The notes: generated by a model not told the origin, from the sequence alone. 64,000 nucleotides of DNA from Aedes albopictus (GCF_035046485.1 NC_085136.1:221344853-221408852), one strand, 5' to 3'. Positions 34,230 through 47,227 are shown, counted from the first letter of the stretch. Translations and numbers: made by a program.

Positions 34230-37200
34230 CTGGGATTCTTTACAAATTCTTTCAAGGACATCTCCAGAAATTCTTTTAGGCATTTATTCAGGAACTTCTC
34301 CAAGGATTCTTTCAGAAATTCCTTAAGGTACATGCCCAGGAGTTTCTCTTTCGTGAATTTTTCCATGGACATCTTGCAGGGTTCAGATAGTTTTTTTTTT
34401 TCAGTTCCAAGAAATGCTTCAAGAATTCCTCCCACGATTCTTTTAGTTTTTTTACATCGATGAATTTTTTCAGGAATTTTCCATAGCATCCTTCAGTGAT
34501 TCTAGCATGGATTGCTCCAGAGAGTTTTTCAAGAATTCCTGTATGGGTTTCACCAGACATACCTCCGGGAATTTCTCCTGGGATATCTCTAGAAGTTCCT
34601 CCAGTGATTGTTCCAGTGCTTTTTTCGATGATTCCTCCAGGGATTTCCAGGAGTTCCTTAAATCATTGTACAAAACATTCATTTGGGAGTCCATCCAAAG
34701 ATTCCAACAATAATTTATCCAAAAATTATTTCAGACGTGGATGCCTTCATTTTTTTCCTACAGAAATTCTTCCAGGAATTTTTCAGGGATTCCTCCTGGA
34801 AATCCTCAGAAGATTCCTCCAAGAAATTTCCTAGAAGTTCATGTAAAGATTCTTCCTGGAAATCCTCTAGGGATTTCTTCATAAATACTTCCAGGAAATT
34901 CCTAGAGGAATACCATCAGTATTTTTTTCAGGGATTTCCCCAGGGACATTTTACAAACTTCTTCTAGGATTCCCCGAAGGATTTCTTCAGGAATTCCTTC
35001 GAGGATTTATATAAGAATTCCTCCAGAAATTCCGCTAGAAATTCCTCTAGGATTTTCTCAAGCGTTTTTTTTTCTAGAAATAAAAAAATAATAGAACTGA
35101 AATAGAAATTTCCCAGAATTCCTCTAGAAATTCATCCAGTAATTCTTTCAAGAATTTTTCTAGAGATTCCTCCAGAAATTCCCAAAGGAATATCTCTAGG
35201 AATTTCTCCAGGCATTCCACCAGGATTTTATCCAGGAATTTCGCCAGAAACTTCTCTAGGAATTACCCCAGGAATGTCTACATGAATTCCTCTAGGGACT
35301 TCTCCAGGAATTTCTCCAGGAATTGCTCCTGGACATCATGCAGAAATTATGTCAGAAATTCCTCTAGGTATTTCTCCAGGAATTTCTCCCGAGATTCTAT
35401 CAGGAAATGCTTAAGGGATTCCTCCAGAGATTTCTTCATGGAATCTCTTCAGGAAATTCTTTGAAGATTCCTTCACGAAATCCTGCAGAAGTTTCTCCAA
35501 AGATTCTTCCAGGAAATTTCCTAGGGATTTCTTCAGAAAATCTTCTAGAATATTCTCCAGGAATTCCTTAAGGAATTTTTCAGGGATTCCTTCAGAAATT
35601 ACACTAGGAATTAATCAAGGAACTCCATCATAAATTATGTCAGCAATTCATCCAGGAGTTTCTCCAGTAAATGCTTCAGGGATTCCTTCAGAAACTCTTC
35701 CAGGATTTTTTCTAGGAATACCTTCTGGAATTTTTCCAGAAATTCCACCAAGAAATCTTCCAGTTTTCCCTCCAGGAATCGCTACAGATATTTGTCTAGG
35801 AATTCCGCTAAAAACTCGTAAAAGAACTTTTTCAGGGATTTTACCAGAGATTTCTCCTCCAGAGATTTCTCTTGAAATCCCTCCGTGAATTTCCCAGGGG
35901 ATTTTTTCAGAAATTTCTCCCAGAGCTCCTCTATAGATTCCCCTCAGGAATTCATCCAGAAGTTGCTGAAGGAATTCCTCCAGAGATTCCTTCAAGGATT
36001 CCGCCAGCAATTGCCAAAGGAGAACCTCCAGCAGTTCCTCCAGGATTTTATCCAGGAATATCTCCAAGAACTATTCCAGGAAATTCTTCAGGAATTACCC
36101 CAAGAATATCTTCATGAATTCCTCCAGCTATTTCTCTAGGAATTGCTCCAGGAATTGTTCCTGGATATCCTTCAGAAATTATATCAACAATTTCTCCAAG
36201 AATTTTTCCAAGAATTCTTCTGAAGATTTTTTCAGAAATTCTTCTAGGAAATTCTCCAGGAATACTCTCAGGAACTTTTCAGGGATTCCTTCAGGAAACC
36301 CTCCGAAGATTCCTCCAGGAAATCCTCCAGAAGTTCCTCTAAGGATTCTGCCTGGAAATCCTCTAAGGATTTCTTCATAAATTCTTCCAGGAAATTCCCA
36401 TCAGTAATACTCCCCCAGGGACTTCTTTACAAACTTCTTCTAGGATTCCCCCAGAGATTCGTTCAGGCATGCCTTCCAGTATTTATTTAAGAATTCCTCC
36501 AGAAGTTCCGCTAGAAATTCCTCCACGATTTTCTCAAGGGATTTTTCAGAAAAAAAAATAGAATAGAAATAGAAATCTCCCAGAATTTCTCTAGAAATTC
36601 ATCCAGTAATTCTTCAGAGAATTTCTCTTAGAGATTCCTCCAGAAATTCCCAAAGAAATACCTCTAGGAACTCCCCCAGGTTTTTTTTTTCAGGAATCGC
36701 TCCTGGACATCTTTTAGAAATTATGTCAGCAATTCCTCTAGGTATTTCTCCATGTATTTCTCCCGAGATTCCATCAGGAATTGTTTAAGGGATTCCTCCA
36801 GAAATTTCTGCATGAAACATCTCTTCAGGAAATTCTTTGAAGATTCTTTCAGGAAGTCCTCCAGAAATTTCTCCAAAGATTGTTCCAGCCAATCCTCTAG
36901 GGATTTTTCAGAAATTCTTCAAGAATGTTCTCCAGGAGTTCCTTCAGGAATTTATAAGGGACTCTTCCAGGTATTCCACCAGGGATTTTTTCACAAATTT
37001 TTTTAAGGATACCCCCAGGGATCCCTTCAGGAATTCCCCGAGAATTTCTCCAGGAACTCCACCAGCAATTCCGCTAAGAATTCCTCCAGGGATGCTTTCA
37101 AAAATAGAAAAATAACAGAAATAGAAACAGAAATCTCTCAGAATTCTTCTGGAGATTCCTCTTGATATTCATCCAGTAATTCTTTCAAAAACTCTTCTAG

Positions 37201-38030
37201 AGATTCTTCCAGAAATTTCTACAGGAATACCACAAGGAACTCCACCATTTATTCCTCCGGGATGTTATCTAGGAATTTCCCTAGGAACTGCTTCAGGAAT
37301 ACCTCCAGGAAATACCCCAGGAATTTCTTCCAGAATTCCTTCTGTAATACTCCTGGCATCCTTCAGGAATTATGCCAGCAATTCGTCCAGGAATTTCTCC
37401 TGGAAATCCTCTTGGGATTTCTTCAGAGATTCTTTCAGGAAATTCTCCAGTAATACTTTGAGGAAATTTTCAGGGATTCCTCCTGACATTCCTCCAGAGA
37501 TTCCTCCAGGAATTACTTCAGGGATTTCTCCACGAATTTTTTGGGGGATATTCCCAGAGATTCCACCAGGGAATCCTCCAGAAATTCCTCCAAGGGTTCT
37601 TTCAGGAAATCCTCCTGGAATTTCTCAAGGGATTTTTTTTTCAGAAATTCCTCCCAGAATTCCTCTGGAGATTTCTTCAAGAATTTCTCCCGGAATTCTC
37701 CTAGGGATTGCTCCAAGAATTCACCAAAAAGTTGCTCAAGGAAATTCTTCAAGAATTCCTGCTGGGTCTAATCCAAGAATTCCTCCAGGGACTACGCCAG
37801 GAATTTGCTCAGAAGTTTCTACAGGCATTCCTCCAAGGATTCCTTCACAAATTTCTCTAAGATTTCCTCTAGGAATTTTTAAATAGATTTCTTATGAAAT
37901 TTCACTCGGTATTCCTCCCATAATTTATCCAGGAATTCGTTCAAGTTTATTTTCTGAAATTCTTACAGGAATTCCTTCTGGAAAAAATTCAAAAATTTCT
38001 GGAGGAATTTTTCCAGCAAATAGTATTGGA
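34230..38030 (+). repeat. 12-bp ATTCCTCCAGGA repeat field inside the hAT element
   Basis: Better ordered than the field at 23.8-28.3 kb. Around 35280 consecutive units ATTCCTCTAGGG, ACTTCTCCAGGA, ATTTCTCCAGGA and ATTGCTCCTGGA follow each other in exact 12-bp steps. Since 12 is a multiple of 3, long frames such as SSRNFSRNFSRN arise on both strands without being genes. Larger segments are duplicated: compare 35090-35560 with 36560-36950. Confidence 0.88.
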
Positions 38031-38381
38031 AGATAAATGGACGCATACAGGGACCAGGAAATTCTAGGTTTATCCTCAAAAGAGTTCATAATGTCCAAAA
38101 GAGTTCAGCTATAATTTCTGATAAATGTTTTGTAGACATTGACAAAAAAAATCAGAGCAAAATAATGCACGAGTAAATAAAAATCCTTAATCTTCCAGAA
38201 ATTGGTCACAGCTACCAGCACCACGTTGATTTGTGTAGATCAGGCGAGCTTTTTTTAACGTATTGTACAAAATACAACTTAACCCTGTTAAGTTAAATAA
38301 AGCTTTTAGAATATAATGTTATTATATTCAATTGCATCGTGTTGCGTTTAGTTATAAAAGCGAGTAGGTACATATTTACTA

Positions 38382-38672
38382 GGGCCCATATAGCCGAGGC
38401 GGTAAACGCACGGGTATTCAGCATGACCATGCTGAGAGTGGCGGGTTCGATTCCCGGTCGGTCCAGGATCTTTTCGTAAAGGAAATTTCCTTGACTTCCT
38501 TGGGCATAGAGTATCTTCGTGCCTGCCACACGATATACACATGCAAAATGGTCATTGGCAGAGGAAGCTCTCAGTTAATAACTGTGGAAGTGCTCATAGA
38601 ACACTAAGCTGAGAAGCAGGCTTTGTCCCAGTGAGGACGTTACGCCAAGAAGAGGAGAGAGAGGAGGAGTAT
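38382..38672 (+). mobile_element. tRNA-derived SINE, family B (plus copy)
   Basis: 291 bp flanked by the 10-bp duplication atatttacta (38372-38381 and 38673-38682). The tRNA-like head has an A-box stretch TAGCCGAGGCGGTAAACG and a perfect B box GGGTTCGATTCCC. The body runs from TCTTTTCGTAAAGG to a tail with ACGCCAAGAAGAGG. It resembles mosquito Feilai-type SINEs, but I cannot confirm the family name. Confidence 0.9.
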
Positions 38673-38733
38673 ATATTTACTAAGGATGCTTGCCCCCCCT
38701 GACCAAAAAGCTGGCTACGCCCTTGCTCTGAAG

Positions 38734-39340
38734 CTTTCGCCTTGAATCTCCTTGAACCTCCGTGAGATTCATCTGCGAGCCCCCTTAAACCCCATGAGAG
38801 CCCTGAGACGCATTGAAACGCCTTGGACTTTTTTAAACAGCCAGAAAAGCATTGAAACGCCTTGAAATACTTTGAAACGCTGCTGAAACCCCCATGAAAC
38901 TTTCTGAAGCCTTTTGAAAACCGCTCCGAAACCTTTTCAAACGCTCTGAAACGTATTAAAACGCTATGGAACGCCTTTTAAAGGCTCCAGAAATCATCTT
39001 GAAACTCACTAGAGAGCGTCATAAATTACCCTGAAACGCATCGAAACATCTTGAAATGCTTTGGAACGCTTCTGTAATCCCCCAAACTCACTAGAGAGCC
39101 TCTGAAGCCCCTTAAAACTCTGCATTCTCCTGAAATGCCCTGAAACGCATTGCAAAGTCTTGGAACACTTTGAAACGCCTCTGAACCCCTGAAACCATTC
39201 TAAGCTCCCTAAATAACCTCTAAAACGTTCTAAAATGCCCGGAAACGCTTGAGAAAGTCTCTGCAACCACTCTGAAATTATCGTGAAACTCACCTGATAG
39301 TCTGTAAAACTCCCTAAAATGCAGCTGAAACCTCCTGAAA
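38734..39340 (-). repeat. 10-bp TTGAAACGCC repeat block (right of hAT)
   Basis: The continuation of the array split by the hAT element, more diverged than the left block. No gene. Confidence 0.7.
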
Positions 39341-40251
39341 TACCTTGTTACGAAAAACAGCGATGGGCACCAATCTTTCAACAGAGTAGTAAAAAGTAAA
39401 ACACGCAATTTCGTATTTTCCCATGCTATAAAGCTGAAATTGATTTTTTATTGATCTTAGAATTAATACTCATACTAATAATTTATAATTTACTCACATT
39501 TTCGGTGTTTCCGGCAAAGAACAAGATTAGTTCTTGCATCTGTGTAGTTGTTTGTTCGCATTGTGTATTCTCTAAACAAACATTTGACACGCACGATACA
39601 AAGCAGTAACACCGAAGATTGACAACAGAACAAAACAATCTTGTTTTTGCAGGGAAACACTAGTGCACTTCGATCATAATCTGCAGAAACATTTCTTTAA
39701 TGTCAGCAGGTATTGCAAGTTCTTGTTTCCGGAACACCACAGACAATAACGGGGACAGTAGATCCGGACCCTTGAGCAGCATGGAATGCAACGATACGTC
39801 GTCTACCTTCGCCGTTGCATCTCAGATTGCTTTCACCTTCCCTCTCATATCATTGATAACGACTTCAATTGACGATTTCTTCATCCCTTGCTTCGCGTAT
39901 ATATTCTTTCTCTTTGAAGTCCGCTATTACCGCTATTACCGGAAGCTGTCGTACAATATCGCATTCATAGTTAATCGTTTTATTCAAACATTTGAAGCGG
40001 CTGGATATCTTGAAAGTCTTGGACGGGTCTGCTTTGAAAACACGTTTATGTACGTGCTTCCAAATCAAACCCGTATCATACTTTCCGCTGTCCAATCGCC
40101 ACGTAGCTGCCTCCAGGATCTTGTTCTTCGGTTTTTACATCAGGAACTACAACAACTCCCAAACTTACTATGTCAAATATGTGCGGAACACCAGTAGACT
40201 CAGGTATGTGGAGTTGTCTATGAATTTGAGGTTTTCGCAGACTTCCACTTA
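39341..40251. other. No recognised gene
   Basis: A 165-residue plus-strand frame (39700-40197) and shorter minus-strand frames overlap here. The minus frame at 39865-40095 (reading DSGKYDTGLIWKHVHKRVF and so on) has ordinary composition and could be an old coding fragment, but I recognise no family. The stretch lies downstream of the minus-strand LINE ORF1 and does not look like its endonuclease. Confidence 0.35.
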
Positions 40252-41636
40252 CCGCCCACCCAATCCCCCACACTTTTCTGAACATTTAGCCTCACTCGTC
40301 ATATGACCCTTATTCGCAATGCAGTAAGGCATTTTGCTGCTAAGTTGCACTCCCTAGCGATGTGACCCTCCTCTCCGCAATTTCTGCATAGCTTACTCTT
40401 GTTGGGGTCTTTACACGCCCACGATTTGTGTCCTTGTTCAAAGCACTTAAAGCACGTTACTGGCGGCTCGTAGAACGTGCTGGGTGGGCACATGAATCAG
40501 ACAATTCTTGTCTTGCCGACTGCAGTCGTCTTGTTCGCCCCCCCCCCCCCCCCCCCCAGGAACTTGTTCGCTGCGATCTGCGTGCCTGCCGAGCCTTTCC
40601 TCAGACGGATCGATGCACTTGGGGCATCACCTCGCACTGCTGCTTGAGGGCGGTCGCAAGCTCCTCAGCGTCGGTGATCTTGACACTGAGGAGTCACCGC
40701 CGCCGTCAAGGATCTCAGCTGCACCCTCTCCCTCTACCTGGTAGGAGGTGCCCTTCTTGGTCACCTCCTTCTTCAGCACTAGCATCATATCTCCAGTCCT
40801 TGTGCGTCGGATGCATTTACATCCGCACCCAGCGGTGAGAGCCGATTCTCGCCCCGCATGATCATCGGTTTTAAAGACCAGCGCGTCACGTGGGGTTCTT
40901 CTTGCCTTGGCTCGGTTGACCTCTCGCTTTCTTAGGGTTGGCCTCCTGAGGCTTGGGCCAGGAAAACCCTTGCACATTTTGCAACTGGCTTGGGGGCCTA
41001 GTTGCTCGCGCTGACCGTCCCCTTCCTCCTCGACGGTTGTCCCACCTCTGCCGGAGGCTTCTTGCTCGCTGAGGGCCGCACTTGCTTGGCAGGTCTCGGG
41101 ACGGTTGGACCTCTCCCCTACGGCTTCGGCGAGCTGCATGGTCTCGTGCGCCACAGCAAAAAGAAGCTGTCCGTTTTGTATGGACCGCTCTACATTGCGC
41201 GCGTTGATCGCGCTACGCTCTTCGTACTCAATCTTGACCAGGGCCACTGACTTGAGGAGCTTCAGCAGACCTTGTTTAAGATCTTTGCTGATGGTCGGCC
41301 TCCCGCTCATGTAACCAATCAGCTCGTCGAGCTGATTGACGACTACCAACATTTTCGGTAGCCCACTCCTGTTACGGTTCAGCGCCCGTCATCTGCGCAT
41401 CCTTAGGCGGTGCTGCACCGTCTCGTGATTCACCTACTGCTTGTTCGCTGGGATAACTCTGCGTTCACCCTTACCCCACGTGGTGGCGATCTCGACAGTC
41501 CGCCTCTCGCGAATGGGTTAACCGTTGCTCCCTCTCCTGCACCGTTCTCGCTCACTTTGATTGTAGTTTTACTTGTCATATCTATTGGACCTCCCTCAGA
41601 GCCGATATCCCTCTCTGCCATTGAAGCAGTCGCCAA
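40252..41636 (-). pseudogene. R1-like LINE ORF1 (gag-like), frameshifted
   Basis: On the minus strand the protein can be followed from MTSKTTIKVSENGAG near 41580. It continues through a helical part (MLVVVNQLDELIGYMSG...LLKLLKSVALVKIEYEE, 41352 onward) and the DALVFKTDD...IRRTRTGDMMLVLKKEV segment typical of the domain before the knuckles. The Cys-His knuckles CFKCFEQGHKSWAC, CRNCGEEGHIAREC and, one frame over, CIANKGHMTSEAKC close it near 40252. At least three frame changes are needed, one at the 20-base C tract (40538-40557). ORF1 proteins bind the element RNA. No ORF2 follows, so this is a dead fragment. Confidence 0.8.
40538..40557 (+). repeat. C20 homopolymer inside LINE ORF1
   Basis: Twenty consecutive C interrupt the ORF1 remains between the linker and the zinc knuckles. 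It is either a decayed G-rich codon run or a replication or sequencing slip. Confidence 0.9.
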
Positions 41637-44186
41637 GGATCTTGGAGGTTACTATGAAAGCAGGAAGGACTCCCGAGGGTTGGCACAGGCTCTTATGGGG
41701 ACTGTACTCAGAGCCGGATCAGCAATAATCAGGAATGTTCATCAGAACTCACTTCCATCCAGTTGGTTGCCTATGCTGGGTACAGGTTGGGAACGTACTG
41801 CGACGGAAGGAAACGCCGACATTCCACCTACCATCTAGGTCCAGTCTTTTGAAGGATGTACACGTCTCTATTTAGAGGATATCACAACTTTTCCCGGTAT
41901 CGTCACGACGACTCGATTTTGGATAATCTGTGGATACGTAGTCGTTCACAAACGTTCTCTCCTTTTGCCAGCTTCGTTCGTCTTTCGATGTTTTTTTTTG
42001 CGGAGTGTTAGTTGAGTAACGCCACTTACCGCTGATATTCTCGCCATGTTATTATGCCTCTCAAGAAAAATCAGAATATTGCGATTACCTGCCTCTCGTT
42101 TCCGATATAAGCGACAATTACTAATCATAACAGCGTCACCAGATTCTAAAAGTATTTTATTCCATTGTATGGGGTTTGACAGCAAGCACACTCATTTCAC
42201 TGAGCCACTCTTGCCGTTCATCACAAATAACTTAAAACAAAAACATCTGTCACTTCGCGAAACCCACGTGCTTTTGTTTTGGACGAGAACATATTTTCTT
42301 TTGTTTTGCCTTGCGACTGTCACTGCGATTGTATGCCTCGCGGGCGTACGACCGCCACAGGACTCTAATAAAAGATAAGCGCGACAATATCACTGAACTC
42401 ATTTAGATAGCTCAGTCCTGGGATTTCAAGTTTTATGAGGCATACCTAATTACCTAACTGTTCCAGTTTAGCCTGCTGGGCTATAGCCCTCACAGAAAAA
42501 AATATGTTGTAAAGTGCGGGGATTTTCTAATAGTACCTTATTTCCGGTCCCGGCTTTTCGTGCCAACCCTGCGATAAGCAGAGATGCCAATACCGTAGTT
42601 GCGTGCCCGACTAACCCGAGAGAGACCCTCAGGGCAGGTTTTCCAGCCTATCAGATTCAAAAATTCTAACCCCGGATACGTTATGTACTCACTCAAAACC
42701 AGTGCCAACGAATTCAGCGACCGAAATGTCTCAATTCTCACGACCGATCAAAATAAGCAAAATAAAACTCTCCTTCCCTCAATAAACTCAATACACCGCT
42801 AGAATTTCAATGTGAGCTGGTTAGGCCTATATCTATATTCATCGATTCTCATACAGCTTCCGAATCTACATCTAGTGTTCCCTAGGGGTGCGGTTGTGGC
42901 TTATACTACAGGTACCTTATTCACGTTGCGGCCGTTGATGAACTCCTTCCGATGCTGCGCTCCTAGGCATCGCTCTCAACCACCGGCTCTAGGCTAGTGG
43001 GACTCCGGCGAGGTTTTACTGCTCGCTCAGGTGCGTGATTCAGGTGTACGCGGCGCCGATCTCATCCGTACGATCAGCACGCGCCCGCAGCCTCTCGCGT
43101 CGCTCTCCGCTCAAACCCGATCGTAGGTTGTGGCGTCGGAGCGATCGGAATACGATGTTGGATGAGTTCCGAGATCGACCACGTGCTCGTGGATCGTTCA
43201 CAAAATGCGGTGTGAGCAGTGACACGGTTCTTTCACGCGGCGTGTAATCGGACGCCGGTTTGATTTCCACCTACCAGGTGGATCACGACGGGATCGCTGT
43301 GGATTAAGATCCTAAAACCAAAGAAAAGCCACGTGATGTGGCTAAGCCACAAATCGGTTAACACACACCCATGATTAAAAAACCACACAAATATCTACCT
43401 TTTCCTTTTTTCTTCCAGCTCCTACCGTAGCCTGCACTTCTGTTCAGAATCTTTTGTTTTAATTTCTATATAAAGAACACTCCAGGTTAAATCTTTGATT
43501 TACTGTGTTGATTAGACAATTTTACCTCAACAGTGGTCGCTTAACTACTCGGACCACTTTTTTATCACCTTTTTACAAACGATTATTAACTTTGATTGGA
43601 ACTATGGTTTTGCAAACCTTTTACTGCTTCAGTTTAAAGCAAATCTTTACCCAGCCTTAGATTTTTCCACCATGTGCTACTAACTTGGAATTTTTCTAGG
43701 GATCACTTTAGGACACGACTTGTAGGTTTCAGATCAAAACTAGAAATGGACGAGTTTTTAGGCTAAGGAGAGTCAAGTAGTCCATACGACAGTGAAGTTT
43801 AACTACTACGTATACATTCCTTGGCGGAAGTTCATCGTTTTCCTTTTTTTTATCTCGAAGGTTGTCCTTATTCCTCCAACGAGCTTTTAAACCTGTTCCC
43901 GATTGTCTGTCTCGTTTTAAATTATAGATATTTGTCCAAATCTCGTCGCGAAGCCCCAATACATTGGTACCCAATATAAGTTATTCTATCTTAGGTAGAT
44001 TTTAGATATTGTAGATGTTAAAAGTGCTCACGCCTACATGCCGCCCATCTCATCCACATTTCTGTTCTACACTCATGTTCGATCGGTTTACCGATTGGAA
44101 GCGAATGCTTTTGCTATAAAATTTGATGAGCTTTTTTATATCGGCATTAAACAAACAGTTATTGTTGGATTTTCCCACCTGTTACA
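41637..44186. other. No recognised gene
   Basis: Possibly 5' sequence of the minus-strand LINE next door, followed by other DNA. A GC-rich, Arg-rich minus frame at 43040-43270 has ordinary-looking composition but no motif I know. Nothing else is supported. Confidence 0.35.
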
Positions 44187-44454
44187 ATGTAATTAAAGTT
44201 CAGCGAGATATCATGCACATAAAATGAATGCTAGAGTTAGTGCGCTTTTACATGAGATATAATGTAAAATTACATTACCATCGTGTAAATTTACACCAAC
44301 CATCGCGTAAACCATCATGGACACCAACCGTTTACGCGACTTTTAGCGTAAATTTACATGATGGTAATGTAATTTTACATTATATCTCATGTAAAAGTGC
44401 ACTAACTCTAGCATTCCCTTTATGTGCATGATTTCTCGCTGAATTTTATTACAT
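44187..44454. mobile_element. Palindromic foldback MITE (268 bp)
   Basis: Arms of about 110 bp pair from the ATGTAAT ends through TTCAGCGAGA and ATGCTAGAGTTAGTGC to ACATTACCATC, with a few indels. In the middle a second hairpin pairs TCGCGTAAAC with GTTTACGCGA. No coding capacity and no clear target duplication. Confidence 0.8.
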
Positions 44455-46129
44455 ATTTCTTTCTGTGCTATAGGGTTAGCAGCACCTACATTACAAGTTC
44501 CAATTCATGTCCGTTGTTTCTGCGCTATAACTAGTTTCTGTTTATCTTTCATTTTCAGTTGCTGTTATAGCTTTTTGTTTCGAGAACAGTAAGTTGTTGG
44601 CCTAAGCTCCTCTATCTACCGTGGTGGGGCTGAAACCTCAGGTATAGCTTCCGATAGAGGAGCATTCTATACTCAGCCGTGGATGCCAGTACACTGAGCC
44701 GCACCTCCTTGGCAAACAGACGCTCCGACGAACCTACTCAATTTTGCTGCAGTCAAAGGGATAACAGTGCCCAGGATGCACTACTAGATAAGCATACAAC
44801 TCTTAGCTGGCGGTCTTTGCCATCGATTGACCCGTGCAAGCATGAGGAAGGTACTTGTGAGGACCAAGGTAATGATGATCGCTCCTTGTCGACTCATCAT
44901 TTTGCAGCCCAATTGTTGGTGTTGGTCATTATTTTGAACATGATGCTTTTCTCCATGCTAATTTTGCGTGTAATCATGTAGTTTTCTCGTTATTTTTTTA
45001 AGCATTTTCAGAATACGTGTGATTTGTTTTTGCATTACACAAAGAAGGTCGAGTATGTCATCCCTGACAGTTTTTGTATCATTTGACTGTTCCACATCGG
45101 AAATATAACCTCAAAATGAACTCTAAAGCGCTTATCATTGGTCATAAATAACCACCAATGAGCCCACCAAGCGTACGACTCTAAACCATTTCTCCAAAAT
45201 TTATCCTTTTTCGGCAGTTTGGATTCGAGCACCGGAAAATCCTTCCCCAACCACTGCCCCTAGCTGATGCGGGTCGTTCAAAAACCAACCACAAAAAAAA
45301 CTTCCTTCCATCCATTTCCACTCGCTATTCAAAAATGTGTGTCGAAGATTTCTTCGCGTTTGCATCTTCCAACAAGGCAAGCTCGGAGTCGGAGTCAGTT
45401 CGGCAGTTAAGGCAGCAAAGGGACAACGACGACATCGGGTGAAGCCGATTTATTCGCTGCGATTTGTCTCCGGATACGGAAATCCTACTTGACTTCTCTG
45501 GCACCGAGACGGTTTTTCACCGCCGCCGTCACCAGTGGAAATGATAACGGGATGGAATGTTAAGCAGAGGACCGGCTGGGCTGGCTGGTGGGTTCGAAGC
45601 AGAAATGAATGACAAACCGATTTTGTGCGTCGACGGATCCGATTCTCTCTGCCTGCCACTACTGTTGCGACGAAGACGCAGACGGCGAATGTGACGCGTC
45701 ATCTTCGTCGTCGCCGTATCGCCGTCCGTCGGTTGGACCGGGTAATTTATTGGATGGATTTGTCTGAGTGATATTTGGAGGCGAGAAAGTGGGCTTATCT
45801 ATCAATTTGTTGACGGTGTGGGATTGAGCAGAAGTGCCCGTAAAAAGCTTTGGCAAAGTGGTGGGATGTAGGCGGAATCTGGAGGCGTAATTACATGAAT
45901 TTCTTTTTATCTGTTTAAATTTCCGGTGAAGTCTCGCTTAGCGCGCAAGAAACAAAAAAGTTAAAATATTCCAGCAAATTCTTCATTTTAATAGTCATTC
46001 GCTTCAGCCTACTTCAGTAGTGAGTAATCATGATCATTTGTAAAGCGAGGGCCAAAATTTACTACCTTTTCGACCAGAATATGTGTTACAAATGTTAACT
46101 TAGTCACGGTCGACCTCCTCTTTCGGAAG
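44455..46129. other. No recognised gene
   Basis: Mixed composition; frames of up to about 100 codons (44679-44981) lack motifs. It could include unique host DNA. Confidence 0.35.
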
Positions 46130-46700
46130 CCAAACTAATTGCTCGAGAGATCATTTACACCCTCGGTGTGCCTCAACATTCTATTGAGGATGATCTTTTC
46201 GAGCATTTTCCCGCCGTGTCGGTCAAGCATATTGGTCTATATGCCGAAGGGTCTCCGGGTGGTCTCCCCGCTTTTGACAATAGAACCCGGTTCTGCTGCT
46301 TCCAAACCTCTGGGAAAGTGTCCAGGCATTTCTGCATAGCAGAATATCGCTGGAGCATCTGTAATAGCTGCTTTTAAGGACAAATGCGGAGCTCCGCCCG
46401 GACCTGGAACCTTACCTACGCTAAGGAACTTTGCTATCCCTGCAAGTTCCACATCGGTGACCCTCTCCTCATCGCCAGTCCCAGTCCCCGGTTGTCCTAC
46501 GGGAGGAGGCCAAGGCTAGGATCATGACGCAGAAAAGCCCCACGACGATCCCCTCCAACATCTCTGGAGGTTCATCTGTAGGAGCCATTACACCTCTCGT
46601 CTTGGCTATCACGATCCTGTAGGTATCAGGATCGTATTGGGACTCTGGCAGAGACCAGGGTTGTGCAGTTTCAGGAGGGTCAATGTCGAATGACACTCGC
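46130..46700 (-). pseudogene. R1-like LINE fragment: linker and N-terminal RT
   Basis: Minus-strand reading gives DTYRIVIAKTRGVMAPTDEP, then LAGIAKFLSVGKVPGPGGAP (the APGPDG region), then WKQQNRVLLSKAGRPPGDPS and AYRPICLTDTAGK, which opens the RT. Frame changes occur near 46360 and 46470. Catalytic motifs are missing, so it is a truncated relic. It lies on the same strand as the ORF1 at 40.2-41.6 kb but 4.5 kb upstream of it on that strand, so the two are probably separate copies. Confidence 0.75.
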
Positions 46701-47227
46701 TCTAATCATCACTTCATACGACAAACGCAGTCTATCAAAACATAATCGATTCACGCAAAAGCCACTCAAGCCAACCCTCGTTCAATGCAGAGTCAACCAC
46801 ATCCAACAGCAGCGATTGTCTCTTGTTTTCGAACCACACGATGAAACACCGAAGCGAGTTTTTGTTCTACGCTTTGCATTCTATTCATAGGGCGTGCTAT
46901 GTTTGTGTTTGCTGCGCCATGCAATACTACTTAACAAATTGACCCTCATCCTGGCATTTTCAGACGAGAGTCACCCAGCAGTGAGTGACATAGCTCTGCG
47001 TCGGAACGACGGTTAAGAAGCGTTCGGCTACTCAATAGATTTGCAGAGAAAAAGCGTGGCGGCGGCAGCCACCGTATCAATGCGTTCGTCTCGAATGTGT
47101 TCGATAGCAACATAGAGACGGTCGGCTGTAGCGTTGATGGAGGAAGAAGGGCAATGTTGATGTTGCGGCTTTTTTGTGTTATGATGGTGATAATGCACAA
47201 GACTGGCAGAGACCCTTAAAAGCAGGC
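46701..47227. other. No recognised gene
   Basis: Mixed DNA between two LINE relics. No motif seen. Confidence 0.35.

Larger units (their letters stand above)
33778..38725. mobile_element. Large non-autonomous hAT element (4,948 bp)
   Basis: Ends CATGGGCGTAGCCAG and, inverted, CTGGCTACGCCCTTG (one mismatch over 15 bp). These are followed inside by G- or C-rich stretches (GGGGGGCAGGAGGGGG; GCCCCCCCTGACC) and flanked by ctctgaag on both sides. The interior holds about 3.8 kb of 12-bp repeats and a family B SINE, with no transposase. Both outer flanks are the 10-bp TTGAAACG repeat, confirming one insertion into that array. Confidence 0.88.

Noticed and set aside
34199..37886. Many frames of 60-165 codons on both strands
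   Set aside because: They are by-products of a 12-bp repeat, whose length is a multiple of 3 and so keeps frames open.
38382..38465. tRNA gene call from a good B box
   Set aside because: The tRNA-like head continues into a SINE body with a target duplication and repeats elsewhere in the window, so it is not a functional tRNA gene.
39700..40197. A 165-codon plus-strand frame as a membrane protein
   Set aside because: It has a hydrophobic stretch, but overlapping frames on the other strand are equally plausible and no family motif is present.
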